Assembly (NCBI GenBank): GCA_938040725.1
Contig: CALHZX010000143.1
Coordinates: forward strand, 1-8,729
DNA from: an uncultured Actinomyces sp.
GTDB taxonomy: Bacteria; Actinomycetota; Actinomycetes; Actinomycetales; Actinomycetaceae
DNA length: 8,729 nt
Direction of reading: 5' to 3'
In this document: in pieces, positions 1 to 6,371 of the stretch
Position numbering within the stretch: position 1 is the stretch's first letter
How the letters are laid out: the number at the start of each line of letters is the position of its first letter
Notes under the pieces: model-generated
What the model was told of the DNA's origin: nothing
The model's input: only the letters and a program-made list of their open reading frames with translations
The model's database searches: none
Position numbers and translations under genes: made by a program

Positions 1-1
1 C

Positions 2-550
2 ATGTTCCTCCCCCAACGACTCCCCGGCCAGGAATGGCTCGGCGTCGTCGTCGCGATCCCCGAACCCTGGGTCACCCAGCTCACTGACCTGCGACTACGC
101 CTCGGCGACCTCGCCGGCTCTCGCATCCCCGCGCACATTACGCTGATGCCCCCGACGCCCGTCGCCCGCGACGCGCGAGCCGAGGTCATCGACCACTTGC
201 GCTCCATCGCCTCGCGGCATTCCCCATTCCGCATCACCCTGTCCGGCACGGACTCCTTCCGCCCCGTCTCCAACGTCGCATTCATGACGCTCGCCGAAGG
301 CGCATCCGACTGCACCGACCTTGCCGAGGAAATCCGTTCAGGCCCCCTCGACCACGAAACACGTTTCCCCTATCACCCGCACGTCACACTGGCGCAAGAC
401 GTCGACGACATCGCCTTGGACCTCGCCCTCGACATCGGCGCAACTGTCGAGGCCTCGTGGATCGTCCCCGGCTTCCGCCTGGACCGCATCGATCCATCCG
501 GCATCTATTCATCGATGGCGCTCTTCGATTTCGACGCCTCCGGGCACTGA
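2..550 (+). CDS. 2'-5' RNA ligase family protein (2H phosphoesterase superfamily)
   Basis: Predicted 182-residue cytoplasmic protein with the two His-x-Thr signatures of the 2H phosphoesterase / 2'-5' RNA ligase superfamily: HITL at residues 45-48 and HVTL at residues 127-130, about 80 residues apart as the family requires. The two histidines and two threonines would form the active site acting on 2'-5' or cyclic phosphodiester bonds. The true substrate of bacterial members of this group is generally unknown. Length matches single-domain members (about 170-190 residues). The ATG lies at base 2 of the window, so no ribosome binding site can be seen and the real start could be further upstream. 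No signal peptide or membrane segment is visible. It converges with xth across a 621-bp gap rich in repeats. Family assignment is good; biological role is not known. Confidence 0.85.
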   Translation: MFLPQRLPGQEWLGVVVAIPEPWVTQLTDLRLRLGDLAGSRIPAHITLMPPTPVARDARAEVIDHLRSIASRHSPFRITLSGTDSFRPVSNVAFMTLAEGASDCTDLAEEIRSGPLDHETRFPYHPHVTLAQDVDDIALDLALDIGATVEASWIVPGFRLDRIDPSGIYSSMALFDFDASGH

Positions 551-574
551 CTGCCTGCCAGGCTGTCGCCCGCT

Positions 575-603
575 CTTTTCACCGCCCGGCCTTTTCACCG
601 CCC
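575..603. repeat. Short direct repeat of 13 bp
   Basis: CTTTTCACCGCCC occurs twice (575-587 and 591-603), a 16-bp period, just downstream of the first gene's stop codon. It is a simple two-copy duplication with no obvious function. The rest of 551-720 shows no credible gene: the open frames there continue the antisense or shifted frames of neighbours and have no family resemblance. Confidence 0.55.
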
Positions 604-724
604 ACTTTCCGAACGGCACCCGGTCGGCCCGTTCATCGCCCACTGCTGTTCCGGACGCGCTCTCGTTACTGCGAGTATCCAGCCCAAGCCGCACCATCAC
701 CTGCGAGCACCGCCAAGACCCACA

Positions 725-740
725 GCCCCATCTTCGGGGC
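725..740 (+). terminator. Probable terminator of the 2H phosphoesterase gene
   Basis: GCCCC (725-729), loop ATCTTC, GGGGC (736-740), followed by ATTAT. It is a compact GC-rich hairpin of the form common after actinobacterial genes, with only a weak T-tract. It lies 175 bp past the stop codon and directly abuts the 19-bp repeat array, so it could also be part of that repeat's boundary. Confidence 0.5.
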
Positions 741-743
741 ATT

Positions 744-876
744 ATCCGGATAGGGTGCGCGCACGCGGATAGGTTATGCACATCCGGATAGGTTATTAAG
801 CTATCCAGATGTTCGTTACCTATCCAGATGTTCGTTACCTATCCGGTTGCTCGTTACCTATCCGGATGTGCACTGA
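744..876. repeat. 19-bp periodic module array folded as a long imperfect hairpin (hairpin 0)
   Basis: GGATAG occurs at 748, 767 and 786, and its complement CTATCC at 801, 820, 839 and 858, every one exactly 19 bp from its neighbour. The two halves are mirror images around a 9-nt centre (GTTATTAAG, 792-800). Within 748-791 against 801-844, 32 of 44 positions pair. The unit read on one strand is about GGATAGGTWAYGMACATCY. In addition TGCACATCCGGATAGGT (777-793) has a perfect inverted copy at 856-872. It lies between two convergent genes, carries no open frame of interest and no spacers, and looks like a repeated-module hairpin rather than a CRISPR array. Function unknown; cruciform, RNA hairpin or an array of protein-binding sites are all possible. 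Confidence 0.85.
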
Positions 877-928
877 CCCCGGAGACCGCCCCCTCATCGG
901 AGAGCACGGCAGCCAGGCCCCACCGATG

Positions 929-1033
929 TCGCATGCAATTCCCCCACAACTATTTCAAATAATGAATTGAGACCGTTGGAATTGCAACGTTTTCAGACTT
1001 TGTTGAACCTTCACACAATTGAATTGCATGCGA
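929..1033 (+). mobile_element. MITE-like element, copy 1 (105 bp, 13-bp perfect terminal inverted repeats)
   Basis: Starts TCGCATGCAATTC and ends with its exact reverse complement GAATTGCATGCGA. No transposase frame fits within it. A second copy lies at 6926-7031 in the opposite orientation. Read in the same sense, both copies share CCGTTGGAAT at offset 44 and TTTCA at offset 24 from the same end, so they are homologous along much of their length and not just at their tips. It is more AT-rich than its surroundings. Similarity may extend about 10 bp past the right end (AACTTTGGGG against AAGTGTGGGA for copy 2). No convincing target-site duplication is visible, so the mobile nature is inferred from shape and copy number only. 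Confidence 0.65.
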
Positions 1034-1111
1034 AACTTTGGGGCTGGTGACGGTGGCGGCTACGGGTGCGCTACATGCACGACAGATGACAAGCGCACCG
1101 CATACGCGAAA

Positions 1112-1157
1112 GGCCGCGGCCGGTCGGGATTCTTCTGTTCCCGGGCCAGCCACGGCC
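1112..1157 (-). terminator. Terminator of xth
   Basis: Read on the minus strand, a long GC-rich stem forms between GGCCGTGGCTGG (1146-1157) and CCGGCCGCGGCC (1112-1123), with two G-U pairs and an inner CGGGA/TCCCG extension. It is followed by TTT. It begins 14 bp after the xth stop codon, the expected place for a factor-independent terminator. Confidence 0.65.
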
Positions 1158-1171
1158 TCGTCGTTAAAACG

Positions 1172-1999
1172 TCAGATCTCGTAGGTCACCGAGACGGGCG
1201 CGTGATCCGAGAAACGCTCCGCATACTCGTCGGCGCGGCCGATCTCGAAGGAGCGTGCACGCTCCCCCAGGGTCGGCGTCGCGTACTGGTAATCGATGCG
1301 CCAGCCCGCGTTGTTGACGAAGGCCTGACCGCGCCACGACCACCACGAGTACGGCCCCTGCACGTCGCCGGCCAGATCGCGCACAGTGTCGCGCCACCCC
1401 TCGTCCACCCACTGGTTGAGGAAGGCGATCTCCTCGTCGAGGACGCCAGCTCGCTTGTTGTGGTTCGGCTTCCAGTTCTTAATGTCGGCCTCCGAGCGCA
1501 CGACGTTAAAGTCACCGCACACGAGCGATGAGATTCCCCCGACAGTCTCCTCGGCGAGCAGCTCGGCCATGCGGGCGCCGATACGCGGCAAGTGCGCCAT
1601 CTTCGCCTCCTGCTTGGGCGTGTCCTTCTCGCCCGAATGGAAGTATGCCGAGACGACACGCACGGGAGTGTCGCCGCCCTCGGGGCGCACGACGGCTTCA
1701 AGCCAGCGGCCCGAATCCACGTCCGTCTCAGCGTCGTCGAGGACCAGACGAAGCTCGCCCTCCAAGCTCGCGCGTCCCCTCCGCACGGCCACGCCGACGC
1801 CCGCGCGCCCCTTGATGCGGCAGGGAACCCACACACTCTCCCAGACATCGCCCATGATCTCGCGGGAGATCTCCTCCGGCGCACGCACCTCCTGCATGAG
1901 CAGCACATCCGTGTCGCTCCCTTCCAGCCAGTCAAGGAAGCCGCGCTTATGGGCTGCGCGGATGCCGTTCAGGTTCACGGTCGTCACCGTCAGGGTCAT
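1172..1999 (-). CDS. xth: Exodeoxyribonuclease III (AP endonuclease, EEP family)
   Basis: Predicted 275-residue Mg-dependent DNA repair nuclease that cuts at abasic sites and degrades 3' ends in base-excision repair. It shows the full ExoIII series in order: NLNGIRAA (9-16), metal ligand Glu37 in MQEVRA, Tyr119, CGDFNVVRSEADIKNWKPN (161-179) carrying the catalytic Asp163/Asn165, GWRIDY with Asp236, and the terminal SDHAPV with Asp265/His266. Length is typical (about 260-280). The start is fixed by a strong AAGGAG (2007-2012) 7 nt before the ATG. It has its own promoter region and terminator, so it is probably monocistronic, running away from the folD-glyA terminator. All catalytic residues expected for activity are present. 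Confidence 0.96.
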   Translation of the reverse strand: MTLTVTTVNLNGIRAAHKRGFLDWLEGSDTDVLLMQEVRAPEEISREIMGDVWESVWVPCRIKGRAGVGVAVRRGRASLEGELRLVLDDAETDVDSGRWLEAVVRPEGGDTPVRVVSAYFHSGEKDTPKQEAKMAHLPRIGARMAELLAEETVGGISSLVCGDFNVVRSEADIKNWKPNHNKRAGVLDEEIAFLNQWVDEGWRDTVRDLAGDVQGPYSWWSWRGQAFVNNAGWRIDYQYATPTLGERARSFEIGRADEYAERFSDHAPVSVTYEI

Positions 2000-2006
2000 C
2001 TTTTTT

Positions 2007-2034
2007 CTCCTTACGCGAGTTTTTCTCCAGTCTA
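2007..2034 (-). promoter_or_regulatory. Candidate xth promoter -10 box and Shine-Dalgarno site
   Basis: On the minus strand TAGACT (2029-2034) fits the actinobacterial TANNNT -10 box. It would start a leader of about 20 nt containing AAGGAG (2007-2012). No clear -35 box is seen; its expected place falls inside the folD terminator hairpin. The same TAGACT hexamer occurs in front of purU. Confidence 0.4.
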
Positions 2035-2043
2035 GAGGAACGA

Positions 2044-2082
2044 GGAGGCGCGGCGAGGAATGGATATCCTCACCGCGCCTCC
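2044..2082 (-). terminator. Strong terminator hairpin of the glyA-folD operon
   Basis: GGAGGCGCGG (2044-2053) pairs with CCGCGCCTCC (2073-2082). After one mismatched base on each side, GAGGA (2055-2059) pairs with TCCTC (2067-2071), leaving a 7-nt loop. This 15-bp stem with one mismatch lies about 50 bp past the folD stop. It lacks a run of T, as is common in high-GC actinobacteria. It also sits in the upstream promoter region of xth. Confidence 0.7.
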
Positions 2083-2132
2083 GCGTCGTTCGCGCGCAAC
2101 CAGCTTCTATTTTCGAGGCCGCGCACCGCGAG

Positions 2133-3041
2133 TCAGTTCGCGCTGATTCCCGCCTGACGTTCGGCCGCCTCGACGACGTTCGTCACGAGGAGGGCTCGCG
2201 TCATCGGGCCGACGCCGCCCGGATTGGGGCTGAGCCAGCTGGCCACCTCATCCACGCCGTCAGCGACGTCACCCATGAGACGAGCCTTGCCATCCTCGCT
2301 CTGCACCCGACTCACGCCGACGTCAAGGACGACCGCACCGGGCGCCACCATGTCGCGCGTGATGATCCCAGCGGATCCCGCCGCGGCCACGATGACGTCC
2401 GCACGACGCACGTGATCAGCCAGGTCGGTCGTGCCCGTGTGGCAGACATCAACCGTCGCGTTCACTTCCTTGCGCATGAGCAGCAGGCCAATCGAACGCC
2501 CCACGGTCACGCCTCGACCAACGACACACACGTTCTTACCGGCCAGATCGATCCCATGGCGTTCCATGAGTTCAATGACCGCGCGCGGCGTGCACGGAAG
2601 CGGCGAATCGATAGGACCCGAACCCCGCAGGACGAGGCGCCCGAGGTTCATCGGATGCAGGCCGTCCGCGTCCTTCGCGGGGTCGATGCGCTCTAGAACG
2701 GCGTTCGTGTCGATCCCGCGAGGCAGCGGCAGCTGCACGATGTAGCCCGTGCAGGCTGGGTCCGCGTTGAGCCGATCAATCGCAGCCTCCACCTGCTCCT
2801 GCGTGGCGTCGGCAGACAGGTCCACGCGGATCGACTCAGCGCCGATTTCCGCACAGTCACGGTGCTTGCCGGCGACGTAGGCGACGGACCCGGGGTCTTC
2901 GCCCACGAGGATCGTGCCGAGGCCCGGGACGACCCCGGCCTCGCGCAGACGATCGACGCGTTCCTTCAGCTCCGCCTTGATCGCGGCAGCCGTCGCCTTT
3001 CCGTCCAGGACCCCTGCGGGGCCTTCCCAGGGAGCCCTCAC
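2133..3041 (-). CDS. folD: Bifunctional methylenetetrahydrofolate dehydrogenase / methenyltetrahydrofolate cyclohydrolase
   Basis: Predicted 302-residue cytoplasmic enzyme that converts 5,10-methylene-THF to 10-formyl-THF through methenyl-THF, with NADP as cofactor. Recognisable parts: N-terminal GVLDGKATAAAIK (10-22); YVAGKHRDCAEIG with the catalytic Lys59; VQLPLP with Gln103; KDADGLHPMNLG with Asp126; PCTP; the Rossmann segment VVGRGVTVGRSIGLLL; and PGGVGPMT near the end. Lys59, Gln103 and Asp126 keep the spacing of Lys54, Gln98 and Asp121 in the E. coli enzyme. The start is GTG at 3041, separated by only 2 nt from the glyA stop, so translation is probably coupled to glyA. The first nine residues are not conserved, but no better start with a ribosome binding site is visible. 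The Rossmann motif reads GRGVTVGRS where many homologues have GRSxxVG. Confidence 0.96.
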   Translation of the reverse strand: MRAPWEGPAGVLDGKATAAAIKAELKERVDRLREAGVVPGLGTILVGEDPGSVAYVAGKHRDCAEIGAESIRVDLSADATQEQVEAAIDRLNADPACTGYIVQLPLPRGIDTNAVLERIDPAKDADGLHPMNLGRLVLRGSGPIDSPLPCTPRAVIELMERHGIDLAGKNVCVVGRGVTVGRSIGLLLMRKEVNATVDVCHTGTTDLADHVRRADVIVAAAGSAGIITRDMVAPGAVVLDVGVSRVQSEDGKARLMGDVADGVDEVASWLSPNPGGVGPMTRALLVTNVVEAAERQAGISAN

Positions 3042-3043
3042 GA

Positions 3044-4327
3044 TCAGAGCCCGGCGTAGAGCGGGTGCTTGTCCGTCAGCTTCTTGACGCGGGCGCGCAG
3101 GGCGTCCACCTCAACGTTGCCGCCGGACGCGCCCTGCGACAGGGTCGTACCGATGATGTCCGCGACCTCGGCGAAGTCCTCGGCGTCGAAACCGCGCGTC
3201 GCGAGGGCGGGGGTGCCGATGCGCAGGCCCGAGGTGACGGCCGGCGGACGCGGGTCGAAGGGGACCGCGTTGCGGTTGACGGTGATGCCGACCTCGTGCA
3301 GGAGATCCTCGGCCTGCTGGCCGTTGAGCTCCGACTCGACGAGGTCAACGAGGACCAGGTGGACGTCGGTGCCACCGGTGACCAGCTTGATACCCGCGTT
3401 CTTCGCGTCATCCGCGCCCAGACGCTCCGCGAGGATCTGCGCACCCTCGAGGGTGCGGCGCTGGCGATCCTTGAACTCCTCGGTCTGCGCGACCTTCATG
3501 GCGATAGCCTTCGCGGCGATCACATGCATGAGGGGGCCGCCCTGCTGGCCGGGGAACACTGAAGAGTTCAGCTTCTTGCCCCACTGCTCGCCGCGCGAGG
3601 ACAGGATCATGCCGGAACGAGGCCCGCCCAGAGTCTTGTGGACCGTCGTCGTCACGACGTCGGCGAAGGGAACGGGGTTCGGATGCAGGCCCGCGGCGAC
3701 GAGGCCGGCGAAGTGCGCCATATCCACCCAGAGGGCGGCACCAACCTCGTCTGCGATGTCGCGGAAGGCCTGGAAGTCGAGGTGACGCGGGTAGGCCGAC
3801 CAGCCGGCGATGATGACGCGCGGGCGCTCCGCGAGTGCCACCTCACGGACCCTCTCGGGCTCGATGCGCATGGTTTCACGATCGACCTCGTAGGCGACTG
3901 CCTTGTAGTGCTTGCCCGAGAAGTTCAGGCGCATACCGTGGGTCAGGTGACCGCCGTGGGCCAGGGACAGGCCGAGGATCGGGTCGCCGACGTTCGCCAT
4001 GGCCATGAGCGCAGCGGCGTTGGCCTGCGCGCCAGCGTGGGGCTGAACGTTCACGTAGTCACCACCGAAGACCTGCTTCGCGCGTTCGATGGCGAGAGAC
4101 TCCGCGACATCCACAAACTCGCATCCGCCGTAGTAGCGGCGGCCCGGGTAGCCCTCGGCGTACTTATTGGTCAGGACCGAGCCCTGCGCCTCGAGGACTG
4201 CGCGCGGAACGAAGTTCTCCGAGGCGATCATCTCGAGGGTCTCACGCTGGCGGCCAAGCTCGGAGTCCAGAACGGCCTGAATCTCAGGATCCAGCTGGGC
4301 CAGCGTCATGTCGTTGAGGGAATCCAT
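3044..4327 (-). CDS. glyA: Serine hydroxymethyltransferase
   Basis: Predicted 427-residue PLP enzyme that converts serine and THF to glycine and 5,10-methylene-THF, the main source of one-carbon units. Family signatures are complete: LEMIASENFVP (31-41), TNKYAEGYPGRRYYGG (53-68), the cofactor-contacting Asp202/His205 in VDMAHFAGL, and the PLP lysine Lys231 in TTTVHKTLGGPRSG. The C-terminal PFDPRPPAVTSGLRIGTPA segment is also present. Length fits bacterial GlyA (about 415-430). The start at 4327 is supported by AGGAGA (4333-4338) 5 nt upstream. A second Met at residue 7 is less likely because it lacks that spacing. It is the first gene of an operon with folD, and its leader carries a ZTP riboswitch. 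Confidence 0.98.
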   Translation of the reverse strand: MDSLNDMTLAQLDPEIQAVLDSELGRQRETLEMIASENFVPRAVLEAQGSVLTNKYAEGYPGRRYYGGCEFVDVAESLAIERAKQVFGGDYVNVQPHAGAQANAAALMAMANVGDPILGLSLAHGGHLTHGMRLNFSGKHYKAVAYEVDRETMRIEPERVREVALAERPRVIIAGWSAYPRHLDFQAFRDIADEVGAALWVDMAHFAGLVAAGLHPNPVPFADVVTTTVHKTLGGPRSGMILSSRGEQWGKKLNSSVFPGQQGGPLMHVIAAKAIAMKVAQTEEFKDRQRRTLEGAQILAERLGADDAKNAGIKLVTGGTDVHLVLVDLVESELNGQQAEDLLHEVGITVNRNAVPFDPRPPAVTSGLRIGTPALATRGFDAEDFAEVADIIGTTLSQGASGGNVEVDALRARVKKLTDKHPLYAGL

Positions 4328-4373
4328 GGGGTTCTCCTATTGATCATCCGATGATGGTTGGCAGTGGCCTCTA
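4328..4373 (-). promoter_or_regulatory. Expression platform between ZTP aptamer and glyA start
   Basis: A 46-nt leader segment running from the aptamer's 3' end to the ATG. It holds the Shine-Dalgarno AGGAGA (4333-4338) and the self-complementary ATCATCGGATGAT just upstream of it. No terminator stem with a T-run fits between aptamer and start codon, so control at translation start is more likely than attenuation. The alternative fold was not computed. Confidence 0.45.
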
Positions 4374-4450
4374 GCCCAGGCGGGCGGCTATCGATGCCGA
4401 CGCGTCGCTCCCCGGTGGTGGCCCACCTATTCGCCAGTCACGACACGCTC
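4374..4450 (-). promoter_or_regulatory. ZTP riboswitch (pfl motif) in the glyA leader
   Basis: Read on the minus strand, the three conserved blocks of the ZTP/ZMP aptamer appear in order. The first is GTCGTGACTGGCG, forming the 5' side of P1 and the joining region. The second is a GGTGG/CCACC hairpin followed by GGGGAGCGACGC, which closes P1 with GCGTGTCG. The third, after a short variable linker, is CCGCCCGCCTGGGC, whose CGCCTGGGC end forms the pseudoknot in known members. This class senses ZTP/ZMP (AICAR nucleotides), which accumulate when 10-formyl-THF is scarce, and it turns on one-carbon and purine genes; glyA and folD are among its usual targets. Recognition is by consensus and gene context; no covariance search was run. 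Confidence 0.93.
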
Positions 4451-4453
4451 ATC

Positions 4454-4459
4454 AGTTTA
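4454..4459 (-). promoter_or_regulatory. Candidate glyA promoter -10 box
   Basis: TAAACT on the minus strand fits TANNNT and would start transcription a few bases before GAGCGTGTCG, the 5' end of the ZTP aptamer. No convincing -35 box is present. Position is the main argument. Confidence 0.4.
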
Positions 4460-4566
4460 TCTCTCGGCGGTTTTCTACGCATTCTGCCAAGGCGTCAGCA
4501 AGCTACCAGCCGATCACGGCGCGTTCCGATCGCACGTACACAACTCGCCGGGTGCGCGAAATAACA

Positions 4567-4759
4567 GCCTTTTTTGCTTGTACTTAACCCTTTGATTAGC
4601 AACCAAGCTAACCATATGGATAGACTATGGTTAACACCTAACGGTAACTGAGTTACACCAGGGACATTTACCTAGTACGGACAGTAGTCTAGAGTGATTT
4701 TTCCGACTCTAACCACCATGCAGTATTTTAGTTTGATGAAGTAGAAGGAATGCGCACAG
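4567..4759 (+). promoter_or_regulatory. AT-rich upstream region of the sugar transferase remnant
   Basis: This stretch is visibly more AT-rich than the rest of the window. TAACCATA (4609-4616) and TATGGTTA (4626-4633) form an 8-bp inverted repeat around TGGATAGAC. A candidate promoter is TTTACC (4667-4672), a 17-bp spacer, then TAGAGT (4690-4695). A Shine-Dalgarno-like GAAGGA (4743-4748) lies 11 nt before the ATG at 4760. TAGAGT also pairs with ACTCTA at 4706-4711. Together with 4460-4566, where I see nothing beyond the glyA promoter side, this fills the 432-bp gap before 4760. No credible gene is seen on either strand. Confidence 0.35.
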
Positions 4760-5298
4760 ATGACAACTTTGACGAAGCCCACCGCACGAGCCGCATCCAC
4801 GGCTCTCGCGTTCGAGCACGCGTCGGATCTTGTCACCTCCACCGACGACACCATCACACGAATGTGCGACATTTTCACAGCTCTTTTCAGCATTATCCCA
4901 CTGACTCCGCTGTCGATCATCGTCGTTGCGATGGTGCGCCTGAACGACGGCGGCCCCGCTTTCTTCACTCAGGAGCGCATTGGCCTCAACGGCAAGCCTT
5001 TTAACATGTTGAAGTTCCGCACCATGCGCGTGGATGCCGAAGAGCTCAAGATCTCCCTCATGGAGGCCAACGAGGCCAACTCCTCGGCGAAAATTCTGTC
5101 ATGTTTAAAATGGCCAACGATCCGCGCATTACGCGCATCGGAACCTTCCTGCGCAAGACGTCGATCGACGAGCTGCCCCAGCTGTTCAACGTCCTGCGTG
5201 GCGACATGTCCCTCGTGGGCCCGTGCCCCCGCTCCCCAGCGAGGTCGCTCAGTACGAACCCCGCGTGATGGGCAAGTTCGCCGTCCATCCCGGCCTCG
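4760..5298 (+). pseudogene. Degraded bacterial sugar-phosphate transferase (WcaJ/PglC-type), frameshifted and 3'-truncated
   Basis: The ancestral protein belonged to the Bac_transf family of polyprenyl-phosphate sugar-1-phosphate transferases that start exopolysaccharide or glycan assembly at the membrane. In the first frame there is one hydrophobic segment (about residues 38-60), then DGGPAFFTQERIGLNGKPF and LKFRTM, all typical. Homology then moves frame: the next block runs from 5101 with MFKMANDPRITRIGTFLRKT, SIDELPQLFNVLRGDMSLVG and a stop after a second shift. The third frame continues AQYEPRVMGKFAVHPGL to about 5298 and then stops matching; the usual TGLWQVSGR ending is absent. The shifts fit loss of one G near 5086-5087 and one C in the C-run at 5226-5230. 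The remnant ends about 22 bp from the purU stop codon. A short 113-residue N-terminal peptide might still be translated. Confidence 0.88.
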
Positions 5299-5320
5299 TG
5301 GACGTCCCTTTGAGCGGACC

Positions 5321-6175
5321 TCAGCGAGAGAAGACGACCGTTCGGTTGCCGTTCATGAGGACGCGGTGCTCCGCGTGAAAGCGGACGGCCTGGGCGAGGA
5401 CGCGGCGTTCCACGTCCTGGCCGAGGGCCACCATGTCGGGCGTGGAGTCGGCGTGGGAGACGCGGGTGACGTCCTGCTCGATGATCGGCCCCTCGTCCAG
5501 GTCGGCGGTCACGTAGTGGGCAGTCGCGCCGATCAGCTTGACACCACGATCGTGAGCCTGCGCGTAGGGGCGCGCGCCCTTAAAGGACGGCAGGAACGAG
5601 TGGTGAATATTGATGACGCGGCCCTGCATGGCGCGGCAGACCTCGTCGGAGAGGATCTGCATGTAGCGCGCCAGGACGACGAGCTCGACATCCTCGGAGG
5701 CGATGAGGTCGAGGAGCTGGCGCTCCGCCTGAGCCTTCGTATCCTTCGTGACGGGGATGTTGAGGAAGGGGACGCCGTAGAACTGGGCGACGGGCGCCAG
5801 GTCCGGGTGATTGCCAACGACCGCGATCACGTCGATGGGCAGACCCTGGGTTTGCTGGCGATACAGGAGATCAGTGAGGCAGTGGCCCTCGCGCGAGACC
5901 ATGATGATGGTGCGCAGCTTGCGGCCCAGATCGTCAACGCGGTAGGTGGCGCCGAATTCTTCGGCGACGCGGGCGAGGCCCTCGTCGATCGGGGCGCGCC
6001 CCTGCGGGGAGTCCACCTCGACACGCATGAAGAAGGTACCCGTGTCGGAGTCGCCGAACTGCTGGGACTGGATGACGTTGCCGCCGGCCCCGCCGATCAC
6101 GCCGGTCACGGCGTGCACAATGCCGGGGCGGTCCGGGCAGGACAGGGTCACAACAAGCTGCGCGTTTTCAGTCAT
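5321..6175 (-). CDS. purU: Formyltetrahydrofolate deformylase
   Basis: Predicted 284-residue cytoplasmic enzyme that hydrolyses 10-formyl-THF to THF and formate, balancing the folate pool and supplying formate. Residues 1-85 form an ACT regulatory domain beginning LVVTLSCPDRPGIVHAVTG. Residues about 88-284 form the formyltransferase-like catalytic domain: VINIHHSFLPSFKGARPY with Asn189 and His191, then GATAHYVTADLDEGPIIEQD with Asp227, matching the Asn-His-Asp triad of the GART/PurU fold. The ACT domain and the HHSFLPSF-type motif separate it from PurN. The ATG at 6175 is chosen over an in-frame upstream codon because residues before it are not family-like and a -10 box sits 7 nt upstream. 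It opposes GlyA-FolD, which make its substrate, but has no ZTP aptamer of its own. Confidence 0.95.
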   Translation of the reverse strand: MTENAQLVVTLSCPDRPGIVHAVTGVIGGAGGNVIQSQQFGDSDTGTFFMRVEVDSPQGRAPIDEGLARVAEEFGATYRVDDLGRKLRTIIMVSREGHCLTDLLYRQQTQGLPIDVIAVVGNHPDLAPVAQFYGVPFLNIPVTKDTKAQAERQLLDLIASEDVELVVLARYMQILSDEVCRAMQGRVINIHHSFLPSFKGARPYAQAHDRGVKLIGATAHYVTADLDEGPIIEQDVTRVSHADSTPDMVALGQDVERRVLAQAVRFHAEHRVLMNGNRTVVFSR

Positions 6176-6182
6176 AGGGGCC

Positions 6183-6209
6183 AGTCTAGCCAGGTTCGTA
6201 CCCACGAAC
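6183..6209 (-). promoter_or_regulatory. purU promoter: -10 box for a leaderless transcript plus operator-like palindrome
   Basis: On the minus strand TAGACT (6183-6188) ends 7 nt before the ATG, so transcription would start at or next to the start codon. No Shine-Dalgarno is present, which fits a leaderless mRNA. GTTCGT (6194-6199) and ACGAAC (6204-6209) form a perfect 6-bp inverted repeat with a 4-bp centre covering the spacer/-35 zone, where a repressor could act. The binding protein is unknown. Confidence 0.5.
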
Positions 6210-6290
6210 GAGGCAGGGGCAGGGTTTGCGGGAGATGCCACGGGGTTGCGGGCTGTTGTTGCGTTGTTGCGGGCGGGACCATGACAGTTT

Positions 6291-6331
6291 CACGCGCGTT
6301 TCACGAGCTCGAAGCCCACACTGCCCCATCG
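6291..6331 (+). repeat. Dispersed repeat, copy 1 (CGCGTTTCACG ... CACACTGCCCCATCG)
   Basis: Contains CGCGTTTCACG (6295-6305) and CACACTGCCCCATCG (6317-6331). The same two blocks recur at 7584-7608, there directly joined without the 11 bp that separate them here. It lies in the purU/acetyltransferase divergent intergenic region. The function is unknown and two copies are too few to define an element. Confidence 0.45.
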
Positions 6332-6371
6332 GGACTAGCAGGCGGGTAACAAACGTACTGTCGGAGGCACC

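Noticed and set aside
748..872. Plasmid-type replication iterons
   Set aside because: The spacing near 19-20 bp is iteron-like, but there is no adjacent rep gene, AT-rich melting region or DnaA-box cluster, and the inverted halves do not fit a direct iteron set.
744..876. CRISPR array
   Set aside because: The period is 19 bp with only a 6-12 bp conserved core, the units invert halfway and there are no unique spacers. No cas genes are nearby.
929..1033. Remnant of a full insertion sequence
   Set aside because: Both copies are the same length (105/106 bp) with matching internal offsets and no transposase remnant, so they are better described as a small non-autonomous element.
1386..2696. 436-residue plus-strand reading frame
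   Set aside because: It is antisense to xth and folD, which have full sets of catalytic motifs. It is Arg/Ser/Thr-rich without any recognisable domain, as expected for high-GC shadow frames.
3065..4354. Plus-strand frames across the glyA region
   Set aside because: They are antisense to glyA, have biased composition and no family resemblance.
4328..4560. Glycine or THF riboswitch before glyA
   Set aside because: The conserved blocks match the ZTP/pfl consensus instead. No tandem glycine aptamer cores or THF-type structure could be seen.
4760..6349. A single 529-residue plus-strand protein
   Set aside because: Only the first 113 residues or so match a family. After about 5087 the frame leaves the transferase homology, and from 5321 it is antisense to purU.
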